NCBI GenBank assembly: GCA_033032865.1
Contig: JAWHQI010000305.1
Span: 744,001 to 808,000, forward strand
DNA: 64,000 nucleotides
From: Dactylorhiza incarnata
Taxonomy: Eukaryota > Streptophyta > Magnoliopsida > Asparagales > Orchidaceae
Direction of reading: 5' to 3'
This document shows, piece after piece, positions 56,051 through 64,000 of the stretch; the first letter of the stretch is position 1; each line of letters begins with the position of its first letter. Position numbers and translations under genes: made by a program. A model generated the notes under the pieces. The model saw only the letters and a program-made list of their open reading frames with translations. It did no database searches and was not told the DNA's origin.

Positions 56051-58126
56051 TGTAACACCCCAAATCTGGTAGTTCCGCGAAGTAGGCGGAGTGGTAGTGC
56101 GGCACATGAAGCAGGCTAGAATTTTCCCTGTCTGCTCTTAGCGCACGATCAGTGGCCTCATCGCGCACGACCAGTGATCGTGTGCCAGCAATCGTGCGTT
56201 AATTCAGAAGAGAATCGAGTTCTGTCTCGGACAGTGCGCACGACCATTTCCCTCTTCGCGCACGACCAGTGATCGTGCGCCAGCGATCGTGCGCTTATTC
56301 GCAAGAATTCAGAGTTCTGTCCCGGATAGTGCGCACGACCATTGCCCTCGTCGCGCACGACCACTGACCGTGCGCCTGTGATCGTGCGCCCTGTTTATTC
56401 TGTTCCGCGATTTTGAGCGGAGAAGAAGATCGGGCCGTCCAAATCTTTTGAGATCTGATCCGATGGCTAGGATTAGATGCTGGAGGCTATTAGGGCTTAT
56501 GAGAGGAGATTAATCCTCATTATTTTGAGGTGTTTCTCTCTCCTAGGCTAGAGGAAGAAGAAGGAGGCAAGGAAGAAGAAGGAAGATTTCGCCATTGACG
56601 GAGCTCCGGAGCTCCGTTTCGCGAGCCGTTTCCAGATCCGGAGAGTGCAGCCCGGTGCGGTTCTTTCCCTCCGCGTAGAATCTCGGATCCATGGCGAAGA
56701 GGAACACGTCTAGGGTAACGATTCTTCCTCCCGAACTTTGGACTTGTATTTGTCCATTTATTCCTCTTTCTTTGCTTGCATGAGGTATCTCTTTCACCAA
56801 ATGGTGAAGTGTAGGATTTCCTCAAGTCCTTCGGGACTCCGGGTAGATTGTGTCCGTCCCCGGCATATTGCATGTAGAAAATCCGGTAGTCGTGCGGATT
56901 TAGGCATTTTGTGTGAAGCCTATTCGTGGCCGTGAGCCCGAATCGGTGATGCTTGATTTGCGACGTTGCATTTAGGTTAGACCTAGAATGCGTGCCGGAG
57001 AATGACTCCGTGAACTCACCTATAGTATTGCGGGAGTTAAGTGTAGGCGTCTTGTGAAGATCCCTACGAAAGCCCCATGCTTTGAGTTTTGGATGAAGGC
57101 AAACCTTCACCACGTTATTGATGCGGAGCGTATGTACCTCCCTTGTTGAGAATTCGCGAAGCCTAGATCCTTGTGAAGGGGTTAGGTGCGTAGCGTATAT
57201 TTTTGTGTAGCACTTGAAAGTGCTAAACCCTTACGGGCCGAGGTGAAGCCGTACCCGCGTCGTGCGATAGATCGCGACGATTAGAGCACGGGCAAAGCTG
57301 AACCGAACCCGTTTCCATGCAGATCGGCGAGAGGTCCCTTCCTCATGAAGGCCGTGTGATCATGGGAGAGGTCGTGGAAGGTGTCATACCTAGACCGACC
57401 AAAAGCTCTTGTTTCCCACCTAAGGTGGTGACCCTTAGGGTGGAGTGTTGTGAATTTGATGTTATGTTTAGCCTCATGCGATTTGCTTAGGCGGTTGTGG
57501 GAAACCTTCGGGTGAACCCAACCAACATCATGTGCATACCTAGGTTCCCTTCTTTTTGATGCTCAACCTAGAAGATTGATTGTGCTTGAAACCTCACCTT
57601 GTGTAGTTGCACTCTCTTTAGATTAGTACTTGTGTTAGTATGGCTTACTTGCAGGGTAGAATCTCCGCCACCCCGGGAAAGGGGTGGGGTCGTTATAATT
57701 TGGTCAGCTGTGCTGACCGTTACTTTGTTTGCCACCGCTTGGTGGAATGTTCTTATGCAGGTGCAGGTGAGCCTAGCGGGAAGTAGCGGGCGTTGGCCCC
57801 TTTGCTGTGTTGGCCCTCGAAGGCCAGCCTTTTTCCTGCTTTCTCATGTATTGCCGGCCTGCGTGCCGATGTATGCCTTTTTGGAGTTTTGTACATTGAT
57901 TTGATGTAAGGCCCTAAGGCCGTAACTCTTACTTCTGGACTCATTCCTATGATAGTGGACATGTCTTTTGAATGGTTTAATTAATGCTTCCGCTTACGTT
58001 TTTGTACTCTCGTTTTGTAGTTACTTTTCTGGTTATCACCTTTTAACTCCTAGCTAGTGTGGTTTGTATGGCGTGGGGTCCCGGCCGGACCTGCTGTTAT
58101 ACTTTTCGTACTGGCAGGGTGTTACA
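56051..58126 (+). repeat. Element E 5' LTR (2,076 bp)
   Basis: TGTAACACCCC to GGGTGTTACA. It holds an array of GCGCACGA/TCGTGCGC palindromes at 56142-56395. Open frames inside it, such as the 197-codon minus-strand frame at 56520-57113, have no recognisable domain and are repeated identically in the 3' LTR. Confidence 0.93.
56142..56395. repeat. Array of GCGCACGA/TCGTGCGC palindromes in element E LTR
   Basis: About ten GCGCACGA or TCGTGCGC half-sites in alternating orientation, with short spacers such as CCAGTGA and CAGCAA, so neighbouring half-sites form hairpins. The same array is at 63185-63438 in the 3' LTR. Confidence 0.88.
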
Positions 58127-58129
58127 ATT

Positions 58130-58140
58130 TGGTATTGGAC
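58130..58140 (+). other. Element E primer binding site
   Basis: TGGTATTGGAC, three bases inside the LTR. It matches the initiator tRNA-Met complement (TGGTATCAGAGC) for six bases and then diverges. Confidence 0.5.
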
Positions 58141-58349
58141 TTAAGGCGTCGATCCGTAGTTTAGCGAATTCGGGACGAATTCCTTTTAAGGGGTGGTGCG
58201 CACGGGCTGTGCATTCACCTAAAACGACAAAAACTAATAAGAATGTCCACTTAGGAATGAAAAAACTTACTTGTTTGCGGAACCTGAGCGTTCCATGATT
58301 GATGTTTGATATGTTTAGGGTCACTAAATTGTGCCTTGCATGATTATAG

Positions 58350-59559
58350 GTGACTAGAAGTGCTGCGGGGCGGTCTCAACCCCGTAACACCGCTGAAAGT
58401 AGTGGGTCGGCTGAGGTGCCAGCGACCACTCCTTCAGCTGAGATGATCAGAATGGTCGCAGAAGCAGTCTTCGCGATGATCAATGCTCAACCGCAAAGGC
58501 TTGCACAGCCTGCTACGCCTACTACTGATGCGGCCCCGGTAACTGAACCTGCAGTGGAACCTGCGGTAGCACCAAGGGTTGATGCCCCTGTGCCAGTAGC
58601 TGCAGTGGAACCGGCGTTAGCACCGAGGGTGGAGCGTCAAGTTGCGCAAGTAGTTGCGGGGCGAGCGCGTGACCAACAATTAAAGCACTTCTTGAGCTTT
58701 AATCCTCCTACCTTCTCGGGATCTGAGTCCCCAACGGAGGCAGAAGACTGGTTGTCAAGAGTTAGAAGAACTCTGAGGGCGACGGCGATGGACGAAGCCA
58801 TGATGGTCACCTTAGCCACTTTCCTTCTTGACGGAGAGGCTGTGCTGTGGTGGGAAGAGCAGGAACTGCACAAGTTCGGCGATAGAGACATTACTGAAAT
58901 AACAATGGCTGAGTTTTCAAAGTCGTTCCTCCAGCGGTTTATCCCCTCTGCCCAACGCATTGCGTTACAAAACCAGTTCCTGAGGTTAACTCAAGGTGAT
59001 CGCTCCGTTGACGATTACTTACATGAGTTTACCAGACTGAGTCGCTATGCGGGGGCATTGGTGGAGGATGAGGAGACGAAGACGAATAAATTCTATGAAG
59101 GGCTTCGGGACGAGTTGAGGCTGCTCCTTGCAGGCCCTATGACGTTTGGCTTCCAAGTGATGGTGCAAACCGCCAGATCTTTGGAGTTGGACATGAAGAG
59201 GGTACAAGCAAAGAGTGTTGTAAAGAAACCCGAGTTTCATGCGCCGGCCTCTCAGTCCAAGCCGGACTTCAGAAGGAACAAGCGGAAGTTCAAGCAGGCG
59301 GAACCAGCTTCTTCGAATGTTTCGGGAGCCACGACCGCGCGGACTCCTATTACGTGTTTCACCTGCGGGAAGGTGGGACACAAAGCGGCGGTGTGTCGAA
59401 GTGGTCCCCCAAAGGCGGCAAACCGAGCGGCGGATTATGCTCGGGCTGCGGAAAAGGGCAAAGCGGCAGAGTCTTCGGCCTCCCAACACATTCCGACTCA
59501 GCCGAGAGTCTATTCGCTTGGCCAACAAGAAGCTATACGACAAACCGACGTCGTCACAG
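58350..59559 (+). CDS. Element E gag
   Basis: Gag with a Pro/Ala-rich N-terminus (about 20-100), a Retrotrans_gag core (about 105-290; [31 protein letters not shown]) and a CCHC knuckle (C336, C339, H344, C349). The frame opens right after TAG at 58347-58349, with GTG at 58350. The first ATG is at 58443 (codon 32). The preceding GATTATAG also looks like a splice acceptor, so the start may be supplied by an upstream exon, or GTG may be a mutated ATG. Unspliced RNA ends the protein at TAG 59568-59570, three residues past the proposed splice donor. Confidence 0.88.
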
Positions 59560-59642
59560 GTACGAATTAGAAGTTAGCTTTTACAGCTATGTATGTGATT
59601 CTTACTGTGGTACGACTATATGTGTTATTTGTGTACAATTAG
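59560..59642 (+). other. Candidate 83-nt intron between gag and protease
   Basis: Donor ACAG|GTACGA at 59560, acceptor ACAATTAG|G ending at 59642. The intervening DNA is T-rich and contains stop codons in the gag frame. Removing 83 nt joins the gag frame to the protease frame, giving Val-Val-Thr-Gly followed by [20 protein letters not shown]. Upstream and downstream codon phases match exactly. Without splicing, gag would end and pol would not be translated unless frameshifting occurred. Confidence 0.6.
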
Positions 59643-62600
59643 GTTTCGTCCTAATTTTCAACTATCCGGCGAGAGCTCTATTCGATACGGGTGCATCGCA
59701 CTCTTTTCTGTCTGAGGACTTCGTGGTGCGAATCGGAGTGCCGTCTACCTTTGTAGAGGATAGATTGGAAGTAGTGCTACCCAATGGATCTCGAATGAGT
59801 GCGGATAGGAAGAGCCGTGTGAAGGTGCGGATCGGAAGTCAAGATTTCGACTTGGAAGCGTCGTTACTACCGTTAGCTGAATTCGATGTGATCTTCGGCA
59901 TGGACTGGCTCTCGGAGCAGCGAGCATGCATAGATTGCAATACAAAGGAGATCACTCTGGGAACGAACACCGACGATGAAACCACATTCGCCGGTATGCG
60001 AGGAGCGAGCAAGACGCTGATGTCTGCTCTCCAAGTGGTTAAGGCGGTGAGAAAAGGCGCCGAGTTGTTCTTCACCTTGTTGGAGGCTTCGGAGCCAAAG
60101 CCCAGGTTGTGTGATGTCCCAGTTGTAGCGGAATACGCCGACGTGTTTCCTAACGAACTCCCTGGGGCTCCGCCTCATCGGGAGATTGATTTCTGTATCG
60201 AGTTGGTGCCAGGTGCCAAACCTGTGGCCCGCTCACCATACCGAATAGCGCCAAAGGAATTGGCAGAGTTGAAGGTCCAATTGCAAGAGCTGCTAGAGCA
60301 AGGCTACGTACGTCCAAGTTCTTCGCCTTGGAGTGCACCGGTCCTCTTTGTGAAAAAGAAGGATGGGAGCTTGCGTCTATGTATTGATTATAGAGAGCTA
60401 AACAAGTTGACCGAGAAAAAACCGATATCCGATTCCTAGAATCGATGATCTATTCGACCAACTGATGGGGTCGACGGTTTACTCCAAGCTAGACCTAAGG
60501 TCCGGCTACTATCAACTGCGAATAAGAGAATGTGACATTCCAAAGACAGCGTTCAGTACCCGCTTTGGGCACTTTGAGTTCACGGTAATGCCGTTCGGTC
60601 TATCCAAAGCACCGTCGGTATTCATGGACTTGATGAATAGGACATTCCGAGAGTATTTAGATCAATTTGTGATCGTCTTCATCGACGACATTTTGGTATA
60701 CTCTCAGTCGGAAGAGGAGCATGTAGGGCATCTGCACGCAGTCCTGAGCACCTTGAGGAGGAGTCAGCTATATGCCAAGTTCTCCAAGTGCGAGTTTTGG
60801 CTACCGTCAGTGGCATTCCTTGGTCATGTTGTTAGTGGCGAAGGAATTGCAGTTGATCCGTCGAAGATAGAAGCGATCCAAGCGTGGCCTTTGTTGAAAA
60901 ACGTAGCGGAAGTCCGAAGTTTCTTAGGACTTGCCGGCTATTATAGGCGCTTTGTGGAAAACTTCTCGAGGATCGCACTTCCTCTCACAAAACTGACTAG
61001 AAAGGATAATAAGTTCGTTTGGTCGCCCGAGTGCGCACGAGCTTTTGAAGAGCTAAAGAGCCGTCTGACCACGGCGCCCATTCTATGCTCGCCACAAGGT
61101 ACGGAAGGCTACGAAATATATAGCGACGCCTCAGGAAGTGGTTTGGGTTGTGTCCTAGTGCAGTTCGGGAAGGTAATTGCCTACGGCTCCCGGCAACTGA
61201 AGGTTCACGAGAGGAATTACCCGGTCCATGATTTGGAGCTAGCGGCCGTGGTTTTTGCCCTCAAACTTTGGAGACACTATTTATATGGCGTGAAGATCGA
61301 TATCTTTACCGACCATAAGAGCCTCAAGTACTTACTAGACCAAAGGGAGTTGAACATGCGCCAAAGGAGGTGGATGGAGTTCCTTGGGGACTACACCTTC
61401 GATATCAAGTATACTCCCGGTAAAGGAAACGTAGTTGCAGACGCGTTGAGTCGTCGGGCTCCCGCACAAGCAAATTGGATTTTGATGCACGATGAGCGTC
61501 TAATCCGTGAGCTAGAAGAAATGGAGATCATATGCATTGATAGGAGAACGTCTACTTCAGCATGCTTGAACTGGACGGAAGTTCACTACGACCTTGCCGA
61601 CCGAGTTCGACAAGCATTGGAGTTGGACGAGAGCTTGAAACGATACAAAGCGGAAACCGTTGAAGGGTTAAACGCTGATTTCTCCTTCGAAGACGACCTT
61701 ATGTGGAAGCAGGAAAGGTTATGCATCCCAAACGTTGGTACTCTACGGGCGGAATTGATGTACGAGGCTCATCATACCAAGTACTCGATCCACCCGGGGA
61801 GCACTAAAATGTTTATGGATATGAAGAAACTGTTCTGGTGGCCGGGCATGAAGAAAGACATTGCCCTTTACGTAGCCAAGTGTCATACTTGCGCGTTGGT
61901 GAAAGCGGAATGTCAACGTCCCGGTGGGTTTCTGAAGTCCTTGCCGATTCCGGAATGGAAGTTTGATGATATTTCGATGGATTTCGTGCACGGATTGCCG
62001 AGATCGCAACATGGAAACGACGCCATATGGGTGATCGTGGACCGTTTGACAAAGGTATCACACTTCATTCCGAACCGGAAGGATGATTCCGTAGAGAAGC
62101 TAGCAAAGCTCTATGTGGATAGTATCGTGAGACTGCACGGTGTCCCTCGTAGCATCGTCAGCGATCGTGACGGGCGTTTCACATCGAAAGATTGGAGGCT
62201 TATCCATGAACTGTTGGGCACAAAATTGAAGTTCAGCACGGCCTTCCACCCGCAAACGGATGGACAGACCGAGAGAACCAACAGGACTATGGAGGATATG
62301 CTCCGAATGTGCGCTCTAGACTTTGGAAAGAGGTGGGAGGATCACCTCTATTTGATCGAATTCGCCTACAATAATAGCTGCCAAGCTAGCATAAAGATGG
62401 CTCCTTTCGAGGCCCTCTATGGTAAGAAGTGTCGTACGCCGTTGTCTTGGGCGGAAACGGGCGATACTAAGCTATTGAAGCGAAAGGATGTTGAAGAAGC
62501 AACTTCGACGATCCGGGCTATACGCGAAAGGCTATTGGTTGCCCAGGATAGGCAAGCAAAGTATTTCAACGCCAAGCATAGGAACTTAGAGTTTGCCGTC

Positions 62601-63029
62601 GGTGACCGGGTTTACTTGAAGATCAAACCGTTCAAAGGGGTATCAAGGATTCGACGCTTGAAAAAGCTCAGTCCGAGGTACTTAGGACCGTTCGAGATCG
62701 TGGAGCGTGTTGGTGATGCGGCCTATCGGCTTGCACTATCTGCGGAGCTGAGCGGTCTGCACGACGTATTCCACATTTCAGTGTTGAGGAAGGCAGTGCA
62801 AGAGCCTACTCATATCGTTGCGGTCGGCAAAGTTCCGGTCGATAGTGGGTTGTCGACGAAAGTCAAGCCTTTACGCATCGAAGATACCGAAGTAAAACAG
62901 CTGCGGAACAAGTCCATTCGGATGGTAAAAGTCCGGTGGGATAACTGCGGCCGAGAGGAGCTCTCTTGGGAGAGAGAGCAAGCGATGCTTGCGGAGTATC
63001 CCGAGCTTTTTCCCTCAGGTAAAGTATAA
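59643..63029 (+). CDS. Element E pol: protease, RT, RNase H, integrase, chromodomain
   Basis: In order: aspartic protease ([10 protein letters not shown] near 59670-59705); RT with [26 protein letters not shown] and FIDDILVYS; RNase H with [25 protein letters not shown] and VADALSRR; integrase zinc domain ([14 protein letters not shown]) and core with [16 protein letters not shown] and GQTERTN; the GPF motif (RYLGPFEIV); and a chromodomain-like end ([16 protein letters not shown]) before TAA at 63027-63029. The frame is shifted by one extra A in the A6 run at 60416-60421, inside the RT region. All else is open, so either this is a single recent mutation or a sequencing error. Confidence 0.93.
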
Positions 63030-63077
63030 CTGTAATTTATGCTATTACTGTTTCCTGGATTTCGGGACGAAATTCTT

Positions 63078-63093
63078 TTAAGGAGGGTGGAGT
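63078..63093 (+). other. Element E polypurine tract
   Basis: TTAAGGAGGGTGGAGT directly before the 3' LTR. A near copy of this motif and its upstream flank also lies in the leader at about 58166-58196. Confidence 0.8.
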
Positions 63094-64000
63094 TGTAACA
63101 CCCCAAATCTGGTAGTTCCGCGAAGTAGGCGGAGTGGTAGTGCGGCACATGAAGCAGGCTAGAATTTTCCCTGTCTGCTCTTAGCGCACGATCAGTGGCC
63201 TCATCGCGCACGACCAGTGATCGTGTGCCAGCAATCGTGCGTTAATTCAGAAGAGAATCGAGTTCTGTCTCGGACAGTGCGCACGACCATTTCCCTCTTC
63301 GCGCACGACCAGTGATCGTGCGCCAGCGATCGTGCGCTTATTCGCAAGAATTCAGAGTTCTGTCCCGGATAGTGCGCACGACCATTGCCCTCGTCGCGCA
63401 CGACCACTGACCGTGCGCCTGTGATCGTGCGCCCTGTTTATTCTGTTCCGCGATTTTGAGCGGAGAAGAAGATCGGGCCGTCCAAATCTTTTGAGATCTG
63501 ATCCGATGGCTAGGATTAGATGCTGGAGGCTATTAGGGCTTATGAGAGGAGATTAATCCTCATTATTTTGAGGTGTTTCTCTCTCCTAGGCTAGAGGAAG
63601 AAGAAGGAGGCAAGGAAGAAGAAGGAAGATTTCGCCATTGACGGAGCTCCGGAGCTCCGTTTCGCGAGCCGTTTCCAGATCCGGAGAGTGCAGCCCGGTG
63701 CGGTTCTTTCCCTCCGCGTAGAATCTCGGATCCATGGCGAAGAGGAACACGTCTAGGGTAACGATTCTTCCTCCCGAACTTTGGACTTGTATTTGTCCAT
63801 TTATTCCTCTTTCTTTGCTTGCATGAGGTATCTCTTTCACCAAATGGTGAAGTGTAGGATTTCCTCAAGTCCTTCGGGACTCCGGGTAGATTGTGTCCGT
63901 CCCCGGCATATTGCATGTAGAAAATCCGGTAGTCGTGCGGATTTAGGCATTTTGTGTGAAGCCTATTCGTGGCCGTGAGCCCGAATCGGTGATGCTTGAT
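63094..64000 (+). repeat. Element E 3' LTR, first 907 bp
   Basis: It starts TGTAACACCCC at 63094 and matches 56051-56957 without a visible difference. It is cut by the window edge. Confidence 0.95.

Larger units (their letters stand above)
51655..64000 (+). mobile_element. Tat element D: gag-only, 3' part beyond the window
   Basis: 5' LTR 51655-52626, primer site, gag 52682-54040, then two minisatellites (54165-54893 and 54930-56050). Element E is inserted in the second of these, and D's 3' LTR must lie to the right of this window if it still exists. No protease or pol lies between gag and the repeats. LTR ends (TGTACAACC, GGTTTCAACA), leader (GTGAGCGTGG) and gag are related to element B, its likely helper family. 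Confidence 0.85.
56051..64000 (+). mobile_element. Tekay/Del-like chromovirus element E (3' end beyond window)
   Basis: 5' LTR 56051-58126, gag 58350-59559, pol 59643-63029, polypurine tract, 3' LTR from 63094 to past the window end. The lineage is recognised by TGTAACACCCC at the LTR start, the GGGACGAAATTCTTTTAAGGA motif (split: GGGACGAAATTC, TTTTAAGGAGGG) before the 3' LTR, an RT-RNase H-integrase order with one RNase H, and a C-terminal chromodomain. The LTRs show no difference over the 907 bp in view (by eye), so insertion was recent. The left flank is AGGTG; the partner is outside. Confidence 0.93.

Noticed and set aside
56520..57113. 197-codon minus-strand frame in the E LTR
   Set aside because: No domain, no splice or TATA signal like those of the element B antisense genes. 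It is kept in both LTRs only because the LTRs are identical.

Overview
This window looks like intergenic DNA of a flowering plant. It is built almost entirely from transposable elements inserted beside and inside one another, and I recognise no host gene. The evidence for a plant is the repertoire: Ty3/Gypsy elements of the Tat type (two RNase H domains, primer site resembling the tRNA-Asp complement), a chromodomain-bearing Tekay/Del-like chromovirus, Ty1/Copia remains primed by initiator tRNA-Met, and CACTA, hAT-Tip100-like and PIF/Harbinger-like non-autonomous DNA transposons. Species cannot be named from the sequence.

Layout. 1-10550: AT-rich DNA with small DNA transposons (CACTA end to 877, palindromic MITE 2967-3436, hAT-like elements near 4250, 7093 and 7975, Harbinger-like element near 8690, mini-CACTA 9477-9683) and a decayed Copia element (about 4920-7085). 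10556-23544: Tat element A on the minus strand, arranged LTR-internal-LTR-internal-LTR, with one outer 5-bp duplication (AGTTC). 24331-25930: a solo LTR flanked by AAACT. 26098-44993: gag-only Tat element C flanked by CCTCT. Its 3' LTR is split by Tat element B (31134-43914, flanked by AGTGG). 45335-51604: an LTR scrap and a Copia gag fragment, the latter split by a 5.4-kb solo-LTR-like unit (45961-51326, flanked by ATTAT). 51655 onward: gag-only Tat element D. Tekay-like element E (56051 to beyond the window) is inserted in D's tandem repeats.

How the parts relate. A and B carry full gag-pol (now broken). C resembles A, and D resembles B, in LTR ends, leader and gag, but C and D stop after gag, so they look like non-autonomous partners. 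E is the youngest and nearly intact: its two LTRs match by eye over the 907 bp that can be compared, and one extra A breaks pol.

The most notable content is in element B. Between pol and the 3' LTR, on the antisense strand, are two separate multi-exon genes, each with its own TATA box and phase-consistent GT-AG introns. One encodes a domain resembling Pfam PF04195 (putative gypsy type transposon). Element E also has a phase-matching 83-nt GT-AG candidate intron exactly between gag and protease. LTRs of three unrelated sequence families each contain an array of short palindromes, and each Tat element except A carries its own minisatellite after its last sense gene. All splice models and family names are read from the sequence by eye and were not tested by search or RNA data.
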